Of a stretch of 64,000 nt of DNA, positions 1-8,448 are shown piece by piece (the stretch's first letter is position 1; every line of letters starts with the position of its first letter). Source of the stretch: an uncultured Verrucomicrobiota bacterium (GTDB lineage Bacteria; Verrucomicrobiota; Verrucomicrobiia; Limisphaerales; UBA1319). The stretch covers positions 1 to 64,000 of the forward strand of contig CAIMWS010000521.1 in assembly GCA_903845125.1 (NCBI GenBank), in the 5' to 3' direction. The position numbers and the translations under genes were made by a program. The notes under the pieces were generated by a model. It did no database searches, was not told where the DNA came from, and saw only the letters and a program-made list of their open reading frames with translations.

Positions 1-296
1 ACGCCGGAATTCGCCCCCGGCTGAGTCAGGACATCCAGCTTTAATTCAAAATTCTTTAGATCTGAAAGGCGCGCGTCGCCCCGGTAAAAGAGATGCGCCC
101 GCGGACCGGAGCACCGAATGGCGCCATCGGACACCTGAAAAGAAGCCGGGTTTTCACTGGCGGTCCAGCCAGCCAGATTTTCCCCGTTGAAAAGGGCAAT
201 CCATCCTGGACCGCCCGATTCAGCCGACAATGGCAGAACCGCAGCCAGCCAGAGCATCACTCCAATCCATCCCGAGCAATTTAATGTAACGCGCAT
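1..296 (-). CDS. Secreted DUF1080 (3-keto-disaccharide hydrolase-like) protein, N-terminal part
   Basis: The frame starts at an ATG at 296, right after an in-frame TGA, and runs off the left edge, so only the first 98 residues are visible. Residues 1-26 look like a Sec signal peptide (hydrophobic core GVMLWLAAVLPL, then LSAES). The segment GWIALFNGENLAGW is the usual opening strand of the DUF1080 / 3-keto-disaccharide hydrolase beta-sandwich, and FELKLDVLTQPGANSGV matches the strand that follows in that family. Members are secreted sugar-processing proteins that are very numerous in Verrucomicrobiota and Planctomycetota. The catalytic part lies outside the window, so substrate cannot be judged. 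No clear Shine-Dalgarno sequence precedes the start. It is separated by 89 bp from the two-component genes and is probably a separate unit. Confidence 0.8.
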   Translation of the reverse strand, partial: MRVTLNCSGWIGVMLWLAAVLPLSAESGGPGWIALFNGENLAGWTASENPASFQVSDGAIRCSGPRAHLFYRGDARLSDLKNFELKLDVLTQPGANSG

Positions 297-385
297 GCAG
301 TCCAGAATTTTTCATGGAATGGGTTTGGCGGCAAGCGTCAATTCAAACTCAACCGGCGCGCGTGCGGAGGGGTGCCCTCCTTCCT

Positions 386-1057
386 TTACACATCCAACGG
401 CTTGGTTTCCACCGGGATAATGCCCTCCTGGATGGCGAAGCGCACCAGATCGGTCCTGGTTCGCAAGCCGAGTTTGCGCATCAAGTTCTGGCGCTGAACT
501 TCCACCGTGCGCGGACTGACTGAAAGGCGCTTGCCAATTTCCGGATTATTATGGCCTTCGGCCGCCAGCTGCAACACCTCACGTTCCCGGGGTGTCAACG
601 TGTCATAGGGGCGCAGGGTGGTGCCTTTCGTCTTGTCCAGGTAAGCCTCCGCTAACAGATGGGAGAGCGGTTGGCTGAGAAAACGCCGTCCGACTGCGGC
701 CTCCTTGATGGCGGTGATGAGGTCGGTGGCGGTGGACTCCTTGAGCACGTAAGAATCGGCCCCATTTTTCAAGGCGTTTATCAGGTAGGCTTCATTCGAA
801 TACATGGATAAGATGACCACCCGGATCGACGAACATCCTTTGCGCACTTGCTGAATCACCTCCAATCCGTTCAAACTCGGCATCATAAGGTCGGCCACCA
901 GCACTTGAGGGGCGAGCTTTAAAACCTGTTTGACGGTTTCCAAACCGTCGCCGCATTCACCCACGACGACGAACTCGGGCACGGATTCCAGCAGTGCCCG
1001 CAACCCCTGGCGCAGGATCTGATGATCATCCGCCAGGAAAATGGAAATTTTACTCAT
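386..1057 (-). CDS. NarL/FixJ-family response regulator (receiver + LuxR-type HTH)
   Basis: This is a DNA-binding response regulator of 223 residues, the usual length for the NarL/FixJ family. The receiver domain occupies roughly residues 4-120, with acidic residues D10 and D11 and the phosphoacceptor D56 in LVADLMMPS; the conserved Lys appears in SYVLKES. A LuxR-type helix-turn-helix spans about residues 150-213 (LTPREREVLQLAAEG, then SVSPRTVEVQRQNLMRKLG). The ATG at 1057-1055 overlaps the TGA of the upstream histidine kinase (ATGA), so the two are translationally coupled and almost certainly a cognate pair. The target genes cannot be deduced from the sequence. Confidence 0.95.
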   Translation of the reverse strand: MSKISIFLADDHQILRQGLRALLESVPEFVVVGECGDGLETVKQVLKLAPQVLVADLMMPSLNGLEVIQQVRKGCSSIRVVILSMYSNEAYLINALKNGADSYVLKESTATDLITAIKEAAVGRRFLSQPLSHLLAEAYLDKTKGTTLRPYDTLTPREREVLQLAAEGHNNPEIGKRLSVSPRTVEVQRQNLMRKLGLRTRTDLVRFAIQEGIIPVETKPLDV

Positions 1058-3492
1058 GTGCCCTCAAGACTAGTGGGATTCAAGGGAATTTCAATAAAAA
1101 TGCAGGTTCCTGCGCCGGGCGCCGAATTGATAACCAGCGATCCCCCGGCCAGTTTGGCCCGCTCCAGCATGCCGTACAGCCCGCTGGACGTGCCTTTGGA
1201 CAAAACCTTGGCCGGATTGAATCCTTTGCCTGAATCCTGGATCTGTAACTGGACATGGTCCGTGGTGCGCTTGATACGGATAGCCACCGCATTGGCTTCC
1301 GAATGGCGGGCGACATTGGTGCAAGCCTCCTGAATGATCCGGTACAGGGAGGTTTCAATGGCGGAGGAAAGACGTTGTTCGATGCCGTCATGCTGGAAAT
1401 CGATATGCACGTGGGCCAGGGATGCGAAACGGTCAAACAAAGATAACAGAGCGGGCAACAATCCGAGATTATCCAGCATGCAGGGACGCAGATCGAGGGC
1501 CAGGTTCCGCACGTATCCGATCAATTCCTTGACTTGGCCTTGAACGGAGGAGAGTTGCTGCCGGATTTGCGCCAGGGAACTCTGGTTCCACGTTTCGAGG
1601 GTCAGGTTGACGCAGGTCAGCACCTGCCCGATCTCGTCGTGCAATTGGCCCGCCAGGTCACGCCGCTCGCATTCCTGGACTTCAATCAACCGCCGTGACA
1701 ACACCTGCAGCTTATCGGCATTCTCTTTGAGCTTTTGCTCCGCCTGCCTGAATCGGCTGATATCACGGAATACTATCTGGGAGCAATTCTCACCTTGGTA
1801 ATTAATGGGAATCGCCGCGATTTCCACCTCCACGAGCGTACCGTCCATTTGCACCAGACGGCTGCCACTGAAAGCCATCACGCTTTTCTGGCGCTGGGCC
1901 TGATCCAGCAGACGCTTTACCCGTTCGTGGTCGTCACGGTGGACAAATTGCAGGAATTGGCGGCCCAGAATATCCTGGGGACACTCGGCTCCCAGGAGAC
2001 GCAATCCGCTACGGTTTAAGAACTGAATTCCCTCCTGGCTGATGATCCCGATGCCATCGGGGGTCAATTCCACCAATTGACGGTATTCGGACTCGCTTTG
2101 ACGCAGTTTTTGCTCCAACTGCTTGCGCTGGGAAAGATCAACCACCACCAGCAAGCCGCCACCCTGGCTGTCCAATTTTGTGGCCAAGGGTGAATAGGCC
2201 ACCAAGGTACTCAACAGTTGCCCGTCCTTGCCCACAAAACAAGCTTCTTGTTCGCGCACCGGGGTGGCCTGGCTTTTTTCGATCAAGCCCCGGCACCAAA
2301 TGGCTGTAGCCTGGTCCATGTAGGTATAGATGGAGGTTCCCATCATGGCTTCCACCGAATACCCCAGGAGGCTGGCCAGCTTGGGATTGGCAAAGGTGGT
2401 CAGACCTTCGGCATCGATTGCCCATATGCCCTCCTGGGCCGTGTCCACCAACTGTTTGAACTTTTCATCGCTTCGGGACCGCGCTTCCTCCGCTTGCACC
2501 CGGGCCAAAACATTGCCCATCTGGCCACCAATAGCCGCCATGGTCGTGCGCACCTCTTCGGGGACCTCGTCCAGCAGGGTCGAAGCCAGGACAAAGCAGG
2601 CCGTGATTTTTCCCTGGCAACTCACCGGCAGGATGGCCATGGCTTTGGCCCTGCGCCCGAATCCGATATCCCGGTCGAACATACTCGCGGGTGTCACGGA
2701 AATGAAATGCGTTTTGCCGGACATCACCATTTGCGAGCGCGGAGAATCCCGTGGCTCAAACCGCACCCGTGCAATAAATTCGGGTGACAATCCCACTGAG
2801 GAAGCCAGCCACAAATGGCCTGCCACCGGATCGATCAGGTAGATTCCCCCGCAATCCAAGCCCGACACTTGCAGCATGGTTTCCAGGCCTAATCGGATGG
2901 CGGAATTCAGCGAACTGGTTTCGGCCAACTTCAACGCCAGTTCGCAAAAAGATTGGGAAAGCCGTTCGATGTTTTTGACCCGGGTCGTCTCATGGCTGTA
3001 AACCAGCAGGCGCTGGACAATTCCTTTGGCGTCCAGGATGGGATAAACGGTGGATTCAAAAAAGCGGCCCTCACTGCGGTCCTCATGCCGGGCGGCCTGC
3101 CTGGTGGCAAGGACTTGCTGCAACACTTTTTCCAGGGAACGCGCCGACTCAGGCGGGAAATGGTCCAGGATCAAGGTGCCGCGCATGGCTTCCTCGGTTT
3201 TTCCTAATCGCCGGACGGCACCGGGGCTGATTTCCAGGATGCGGCCCTCAATGTCGAGCAGCACCAGGATATCGGTCGCCGCGAACGCGGCCCGCAAATT
3301 TTGGCTGGCCTCGGCCAGTAATTCCCTCAACCGGGCTGCGCTATGGCCACTCTGCCCGGCGTTTGGCGCTGTAAATCGGCCCCTCAGCGTACGTCGACGC
3401 TGTGGTTGTGCGCGTTTTTTGACCACCCCCACAGCCGCTCTTTGGGCTCCATTTCTAGGTTGTCTTGCCGATGGTATGGGCATGGCGGCCAC
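1054..3492 (-). CDS. PAS/GAF sensor histidine kinase (HisKA_3 / NarX type)
   Basis: The 812-residue protein lacks obvious transmembrane helices, so it probably senses in the cytoplasm. In order it shows a PAS domain (about 65-170, containing LVLLDIEGRILEISPGA), a GAF domain (about 180-330), two further PAS domains (about 340-455 and 465-590) and a HisKA_3 dimerisation domain with phosphoacceptor His near residue 618 in LAGQLHDEIGQ. The catalytic ATPase domain follows, with its N box in EACTNVARHS and G box in DSGKGF. The HisKA_3 class pairs with NarL-type regulators, which fits the overlapping downstream regulator. The first possible start is GTG at 3492; an ATG three codons later (3483) is an alternative. 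The first 50 residues are basic and low in complexity, so the true start may lie further in. The ligand is unknown. Confidence 0.93.
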   Translation of the reverse strand: MAAMPIPSARQPRNGAQRAAVGVVKKRAQPQRRRTLRGRFTAPNAGQSGHSAARLRELLAEASQNLRAAFAATDILVLLDIEGRILEISPGAVRRLGKTEEAMRGTLILDHFPPESARSLEKVLQQVLATRQAARHEDRSEGRFFESTVYPILDAKGIVQRLLVYSHETTRVKNIERLSQSFCELALKLAETSSLNSAIRLGLETMLQVSGLDCGGIYLIDPVAGHLWLASSVGLSPEFIARVRFEPRDSPRSQMVMSGKTHFISVTPASMFDRDIGFGRRAKAMAILPVSCQGKITACFVLASTLLDEVPEEVRTTMAAIGGQMGNVLARVQAEEARSRSDEKFKQLVDTAQEGIWAIDAEGLTTFANPKLASLLGYSVEAMMGTSIYTYMDQATAIWCRGLIEKSQATPVREQEACFVGKDGQLLSTLVAYSPLATKLDSQGGGLLVVVDLSQRKQLEQKLRQSESEYRQLVELTPDGIGIISQEGIQFLNRSGLRLLGAECPQDILGRQFLQFVHRDDHERVKRLLDQAQRQKSVMAFSGSRLVQMDGTLVEVEIAAIPINYQGENCSQIVFRDISRFRQAEQKLKENADKLQVLSRRLIEVQECERRDLAGQLHDEIGQVLTCVNLTLETWNQSSLAQIRQQLSSVQGQVKELIGYVRNLALDLRPCMLDNLGLLPALLSLFDRFASLAHVHIDFQHDGIEQRLSSAIETSLYRIIQEACTNVARHSEANAVAIRIKRTTDHVQLQIQDSGKGFNPAKVLSKGTSSGLYGMLERAKLAGGSLVINSAPGAGTCIFIEIPLNPTSLEGT

Positions 3493-3588
3493 TTTGCCCC
3501 ATAGTTCGTCCCCCTGACAAGTCCCGAGCGGAGGACGAATGGCACAAAAGATCCAGCAAATACGCTCGATTCAGTAGTCTATTTTATC

Positions 3589-3596
3589 ATTATAAT
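3589..3596. promoter_or_regulatory. Palindromic ATTATAAT in a divergent intergenic region
   Basis: The 199 bp between the divergently transcribed kinase (minus) and the MFS gene (plus) contain ATTATAAT, which gives a perfect TATAAT on both strands within an AT-rich patch. No good -35 hexamer sits 16-18 bp upstream in either direction, so this is only a possible shared -10 region. A TTGACA at 3619-3624 has no matching -10. Confidence 0.22.
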
Positions 3597-3691
3597 TTCC
3601 CTTTCCCTGAGCGGGGGCTTGACACGGGAGCCAATCCTTTTCACGGTGGAGCTACTGGATTCCGTGTTTAACCATCAACGTAAGGTTTGCT

Positions 3692-5362
3692 GTGACGAGT
3701 GCCGAAAAACCTAAAAGTGTTTTGGAAGGGGTCACCATTTACCACTGGTTGGTGGTGATCATCGCTTCGTGCGGTTGGCTTTTCGATTGCATGGATCAGC
3801 GTTTTTTCACCTTGGCCAAGGAATCGGCCCTCAAAGAATTGCTGGGCAGCAATGCGGCGGCGCAACTGGCCTTGAAACGCTACCTGGGAATCGCCACCGC
3901 CGCGATGATGATCGGCTGGGGCACCGGCGGCATCATTTTTGGCGTGATGAGCGACAAAATCGGCCGCGTTAAAACCATGATCGCCACGCTTCTGGTCTAT
4001 TCTGGATTCACTGGCCTCTCCGGATTCGCTCAATCTTGGATCGATTTCACGATTTACCGTTTTTTGGTGGGTTTGGGGGTGGGCGGAATGTTCGGCTCCG
4101 CCACCACTTTGGTGGCGGAAAGTGTGCCCGGCCAATTCCGCACCATGGCCTTGGGTTCCTTGCAGGCGCTCTCAGCCACCGGCAACATCATTGGATCTCT
4201 GATTACTCTGCAAATTCCTCCCGGGTCGGAAAATGTCGCGGGTTATTCTGGATGGCGAAGCCTGTTCTTGGTCGGCATCCTCCCCGCCATCCTGGTGGTT
4301 CCCATTATTTTTGTGCTTAAAGAGCCGGAAGTATGGAAAAAAGCCAAATTGCAGGCGGCTCAAGCCGGTGACCAAAAGCAGGTGGGGTCTTTTTTTGACT
4401 TGTTTACGGATGTGCGGTGGCGTCGGCGCACCTTGGTGGGCTTGTTTTTGGGCCTCTCCGGCATGGTTGGCTTGTGGGGTATCGGCTTCTTCTCCCCGGA
4501 ACTGATCACCGCCGCTTTAAAGGTGAATCCGCTGGAAAAAACTGATTTGAAAAATGTGGCCCAACTCTGCCGGAAATTGAGTGAAACCAATAATCCCATA
4601 TCCGGTTTTTTTCACGCGCAACTCCCCTCCTCCACCCAGGATCTGCTGAGAAACAACCCCTCCAGTCCAGCAGCCACAGAATCGATGCAATTGGCGTTAT
4701 CGGTCGATCTCAACAAATTGATCCATGGCGCCAGCCTTTACAATTCCAATACATTCCAAAGCCTGAGCTTGAAAAAGGCCACCCTGGACCTTTTAAACCA
4801 GGTCCAAAAAAGACCGGTGGCAGCGGATGTCGCTTTTCTCAACCGCCAAATCCTGGAGCAAAGTTTTCCCGAATGCATTGAGCCTTTGCAAGGCACCATG
4901 GACAGGGTCCGTGGCCGGGCTCTGGCTTTGCAGGATGTCGGATCGTTCATCGGCATGATGGCCTTCACCTTCGTGGCCGCATTCTTCAACCGGCGCAAGG
5001 CGTTTTGCGGCACCTTTATCCTTTGCTTTCTCGTAACCATGTATGTTTTCTCCTCGCTGAAAACCGCCACGGACGCTTACTGGATGCTGCCGCTCATGGG
5101 TTTCTGCCAATTGGCGCTCTTTGCCGGTTATTCCATTTACTTCCCGGAATTATACCCCACCCGCTTGCGTGGAACCGGAGTCGGATTCTGTTACAACACC
5201 GTGCGTTATCTCGCTGCGCCCTTCCCCATTCTCTTGGGTGAATTGGATAAAGTTTATGGTTTCCGGACTGCCGCCATCATCATGTCCTCGATTTATCTGG
5301 TAGGTTTGATCGCCTTGTTATGGGCTCCGGAAACCAAGGATCAGCCTCTGCCCGAAGGTTGA
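3692..5362 (+). CDS. MFS transporter with a large insertion in the second half
   Basis: A 556-residue major facilitator permease of the sugar/organic-acid group, about 100 residues longer than usual. The first helix (YHWLVVIIASCGWLFDCMDQ) carries the family's Asp. The loop between helices 2 and 3 has the MFS signature GVMSDKIGRVK, and FLVGLGVGGMFG forms helix 4. Residues roughly 273-404, between helix 7 and helix 8, form a long hydrophilic insertion (from LKVNPLEKTD to MDRVRGRA) predicted to face the periplasm. The C-terminal half then resumes with ELYPTRLRGTGVGF, the second-half counterpart of the signature. The start is GTG with TAAGG seven bases upstream. It is divergent from the two-component pair, which might regulate it, but nothing in the sequence proves this. 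The substrate is unknown. Confidence 0.9.
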   Translation: MTSAEKPKSVLEGVTIYHWLVVIIASCGWLFDCMDQRFFTLAKESALKELLGSNAAAQLALKRYLGIATAAMMIGWGTGGIIFGVMSDKIGRVKTMIATLLVYSGFTGLSGFAQSWIDFTIYRFLVGLGVGGMFGSATTLVAESVPGQFRTMALGSLQALSATGNIIGSLITLQIPPGSENVAGYSGWRSLFLVGILPAILVVPIIFVLKEPEVWKKAKLQAAQAGDQKQVGSFFDLFTDVRWRRRTLVGLFLGLSGMVGLWGIGFFSPELITAALKVNPLEKTDLKNVAQLCRKLSETNNPISGFFHAQLPSSTQDLLRNNPSSPAATESMQLALSVDLNKLIHGASLYNSNTFQSLSLKKATLDLLNQVQKRPVAADVAFLNRQILEQSFPECIEPLQGTMDRVRGRALALQDVGSFIGMMAFTFVAAFFNRRKAFCGTFILCFLVTMYVFSSLKTATDAYWMLPLMGFCQLALFAGYSIYFPELYPTRLRGTGVGFCYNTVRYLAAPFPILLGELDKVYGFRTAAIIMSSIYLVGLIALLWAPETKDQPLPEG

Positions 5363-5490
5363 TCTCCGCAGCCAATCCTTGTTTTTTTCTTTGGCCACCT
5401 TTGCCTCCTTGGGCGCCTTGCGCATAATGCATTGTATTTGAGACAGTTGCGACTTCACTTTTCGCCCCTTTCAGGAGGGATGCAACGGTG

Positions 5491-5518
5491 TTTACAAATG
5501 CACGGACCGGGGTATTAT
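5491..5518 (+). promoter_or_regulatory. Sigma70-type promoter candidate for the fibronectin-III gene
   Basis: TTTACA (5491-5496) and TATTAT (5513-5518) are separated by 16 bp. Transcription would begin near 5525, about 30 bases before the ATG at 5556. Both hexamers match five of six consensus positions. Confidence 0.45.
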
Positions 5519-5555
5519 ATGTACCGGTATAGTCGTACTTTAGCGATTTGCGGCA

Positions 5556-6458
5556 ATGCTCAACAACGGTCAATTGCGCCCTGCTTTTGGCAGCCGGTCC
5601 CATACCCTGATTGGCCTCCTTTCGTGGCTCATGGTGATGCGCCAACTAGTGGTTGGCCTGCATGCCGCATCGGTCACCTTGGCGTGGGATCCCAGCCCCA
5701 GCGAAAACATCACTGGCTACACCATTTACATGGGGAATGACGGGGTGAATTTCCCTAATTCCACCAACGTGGGTGACGTGCTGGAATTCACCTTGGATAA
5801 CTTGCCTGAAGGCGTTACCAACGTGTTTGCCGCCACCGCGCACGATTTATACGGAATGGAGAGTGATTTCTCCAATTTCGTCACCAATTACGTTCCGATT
5901 TCAACCCCGGCACCCACCCCACACATCACCACCCGTCCCATGACCATCCAGTGCGTGGTGGACCACTCCTGCACTATTCAGGCCAACGAACTGATGCAAT
6001 TTGTCGCCGATCAGGATGGGCACTTCTTGAGTTTGATGGACGTTGTCTCGCCCACCACCAACAACGCCCAAGTAACGATCCTGGATACAGCCATTGTTTT
6101 TTCACCAGCTCTCAATTCGACCAATGATGACGCCTTCGTTTACGTGGTGGGTGATTCTTTTGGCAATTCAGCAACCGGATTGGTCACGGTTACCATGACG
6201 GCGGCACAGCCATCGCTAGCGCCCCAAAAGTCGCCTAAAATGATCTCCAGCCTGGTTCAGTCGGACGGAGGCTGCCTGGTCTCCTTTTCCGGTGTTGCGG
6301 GCTATTGGTATCAGATTCTTACGGCCACCAGCATCCTCCTCCCTGATTGGACGTTCGCCATTGAATTGCAGGCGGATCCGAATGGTCTGATTGAATTTTA
6401 CGATCCCCCGCCATTGGCCCCCTCGAAGTTTTATCGAGCCATTCGCATTGGGCCATGA
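5556..6458 (+). CDS. Secreted fibronectin type III protein with C-terminal FYR module
   Basis: A 300-residue exported protein of unknown role. A hydrophobic signal segment lies at about residues 20-37. A fibronectin type III-like domain follows at about 38-115 (SVTLAWDPSPSENITGYTIY, with the late SDFSNFVT strand). Residues about 125-215 resemble a bacterial cadherin/Ig-like repeat (TILDTAIVFSP, DDAFVYVVGDSFGN). The last 75 residues form a small beta module with WYQILTATS, LPDWTFA and the closing FYRAIRIGP. That closing pattern recurs in secreted Verrucomicrobia proteins and is also seen at the end of the giant protein at 46509-50426. The signal region is long and polar at its start, so a downstream start is possible. 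It likely acts at the cell surface or outside the cell. Confidence 0.75.
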   Translation: MLNNGQLRPAFGSRSHTLIGLLSWLMVMRQLVVGLHAASVTLAWDPSPSENITGYTIYMGNDGVNFPNSTNVGDVLEFTLDNLPEGVTNVFAATAHDLYGMESDFSNFVTNYVPISTPAPTPHITTRPMTIQCVVDHSCTIQANELMQFVADQDGHFLSLMDVVSPTTNNAQVTILDTAIVFSPALNSTNDDAFVYVVGDSFGNSATGLVTVTMTAAQPSLAPQKSPKMISSLVQSDGGCLVSFSGVAGYWYQILTATSILLPDWTFAIELQADPNGLIEFYDPPPLAPSKFYRAIRIGP

Positions 6459-6759
6459 GATTGGTTCTGGGCAAATCCCTCCCCTTTCATGACCGCTCCA
6501 TTCTGGTCCGGGAAAGCGCTCAATTTAAGAGCCAGGTTTCAAATCTGCTTGAGGGGCTGACGCAACCTGCCGGCTGACCTCTTTCAGATGTTTCAGGACT
6601 TTTCCAGCCAGGCCACTATGTTGGATATTAACTTGAATGCGGAATTAGCCGGGTCGTCTAAGCGATATGGGGATTTGTGTTGATAGTATTGGAAAACCTT
6701 GAATCACCCGAATCGAACGTTTTGCTCGAGGTTTAGGTAAAAGTTCGGAACTGAGTAAA
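6459..6759. other. Intergenic region, 301 bp, no gene recognised
   Basis: No convincing coding sequence, RNA gene or terminator is visible. A TTGATA at 6680-6685 is not followed by a plausible -10 at the right distance, so the promoter of the secretion genes is not resolved. Confidence 0.5.
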
Positions 6760-8430
6760 ATGCGAATTTTTGAGATACTTACACAAAAGGGTTTGATCAC
6801 TCAAGCTCAATTGGATGAGGCGGCCAGGCTGCAGAAATCGCAGCGGATCCGTTTGGATCAGGCTATTCTTCAATTGGGTTTTTTGAGCGAACGTAAATTG
6901 CTGAAGGCCATCGGGGAGCATCTGAACATCGAGGTGGTCAACCTGACGGATCTGAAAATAGATCCCGAGATTATCCGCGCTTTGCCGCCCAAACTGGTTT
7001 ATCGCAAGCATTTGATGCCCATTGCCCGGCGCAACCACACCCTGGACGTCGCCACCAGTGACCCCTTTGAACTCTACGCTTTCGATGACATCCGGCTGGT
7101 GACGGGCTTGGCCATCCGGCCGGTTTTAGCCCCCAAGGATGAAATCGAAAAGCTGATCAAGATCCATTACGGCGTGGGCGGGGATACGGTTGATGAAATG
7201 GTCGGGGCCGATGGCTTGGAGTTGGTAACCGAAAACGCGGAATCCAGCGACGATCTCCTGGAAATGGCCCAGGAAGCCAGCGTCATCAAGCTGGTCAATG
7301 AAATCATCGTCGAAGCGGTCAATGAGCGTGCCAGTGATATCCATATCGAGCCGTATGAGCACGAATTATCGATCCGTTACCGTATCGATGGTGTTTTGCA
7401 GGAAGCCAGCGTCCCCCCGCAAATCCACCGGTTTCAAGCGGCCATCATCAGCCGCCTTAAAATCCTTTCGAATTTGAACATCGCCGAACGCCGGGTGCCC
7501 CAGGACGGCCGCATCAAATTCCAGGTTGGCGGACGCCAGATCGATGTGCGCGTGAGCGTGATCCCCATGCTCTTTGGCGAAGGCATTGTCATGCGCCTGC
7601 TCGATAAAGCCAACGTGCTTTACACATTGCCCCAGTTGGGCATGGAAGAGGACACTTTTGCCGATTTCAAAGGGCTCATTGACCGTCCCCATGGCATCAT
7701 CCTGGTGACCGGGCCGACCGGCAGTGGCAAAACCACTACGCTTTACGCGGCACTAAACGCCATCGTGGGGCCGGAGATCAAAGTCCTGACCGTGGAAGAC
7801 CCAGTGGAATATCACTTGGAAGGGGTCAACCAAATCCCCGTTGATAGCCACGTGGGCATGACTTTTGAGCGCGGGCTGCGGGCGATTTTGCGTCACGATC
7901 CGGATGTGGTGATGATCGGTGAAATCCGCGATTTGGAAACCGCCCGGGCCGCCATCCAAGCCTCCCTTACCGGCCACCTCGTGCTTTCCACCCTTCACAC
8001 CAACGATGCCGCTTCCGCTCCCACGCGTTTGATTGACATGGGGATTGAACCCTACCTGGTCAGCAGCACCTTGATCGGCTCCATGGCCCAGCGCTTGGTG
8101 CGCCGCATCTGCTCGAAGTGCAAAGAACCGTTCACTCCTCCGCTCAATACGCTGCCGAAGGATTTGAACGCCAAATCCGGGGACGTTTTCTACCGGGGCG
8201 CCGGGTGCGAATCATGCCGCAATATCGGCTTTCGCGGCCGTTCCGGAATTTATGAGCTGATGTTGATGAAGGATGAAATAGCGGACCTCATCATCCGCCG
8301 GGCGCCGGTGTATGAAATTGTGCAGGTCGCCCAGCGCAACGGCTTGCGCCTGCTGCGGGAAGATGGGTGGCTGAAAGTCCGCAAAGGGGCCACTACGCCC
8401 GATGAGGTCGTGAAATGCACGGCGGTTTAA
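6760..8430 (+). CDS. gspE: GspE/PilB-type assembly ATPase
   Basis: A 556-residue cytoplasmic hexameric ATPase that powers pseudopilus or pilus assembly. The N-terminal MshEN/GspE-N-like region (residues 1-150) begins MRIFEILTQKGLITQAQLDE. The core contains the ASDIHIEPYE segment, the Walker A motif GPTGSGKTTT at about 318-327, the Asp box (VEDPVEYHLEGVNQ) and Walker B (VVMIGEIRDLETA). The His box lies around TGHLVLSTLHTND. A zinc-binding tetracysteine element is present (CSKC near 450, CESC near 484), which points to an extension ATPase (GspE/PilB) rather than a PilT retraction motor. Only 18 bp separate it from gspF. Whether the machine secretes proteins or builds type IV pili cannot be decided here. 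Confidence 0.95.
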   Translation: MRIFEILTQKGLITQAQLDEAARLQKSQRIRLDQAILQLGFLSERKLLKAIGEHLNIEVVNLTDLKIDPEIIRALPPKLVYRKHLMPIARRNHTLDVATSDPFELYAFDDIRLVTGLAIRPVLAPKDEIEKLIKIHYGVGGDTVDEMVGADGLELVTENAESSDDLLEMAQEASVIKLVNEIIVEAVNERASDIHIEPYEHELSIRYRIDGVLQEASVPPQIHRFQAAIISRLKILSNLNIAERRVPQDGRIKFQVGGRQIDVRVSVIPMLFGEGIVMRLLDKANVLYTLPQLGMEEDTFADFKGLIDRPHGIILVTGPTGSGKTTTLYAALNAIVGPEIKVLTVEDPVEYHLEGVNQIPVDSHVGMTFERGLRAILRHDPDVVMIGEIRDLETARAAIQASLTGHLVLSTLHTNDAASAPTRLIDMGIEPYLVSSTLIGSMAQRLVRRICSKCKEPFTPPLNTLPKDLNAKSGDVFYRGAGCESCRNIGFRGRSGIYELMLMKDEIADLIIRRAPVYEIVQVAQRNGLRLLREDGWLKVRKGATTPDEVVKCTAV

Positions 8431-8448
8431 GCGCTGGCTGGGCTGGGC

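Noticed and set aside
3619-3624. Perfect TTGACA upstream of the MFS gene
   Set aside because: No acceptable -10 at 15-19 bp; the hexamer alone is not evidence of a promoter.
6455-6577. 40-codon plus frame starting in the ATGA at the end of the fibronectin-III gene
   Set aside because: The overlap is suggestive, but the peptide has no domain, helix or conservation clue, and no ribosome site is seen.
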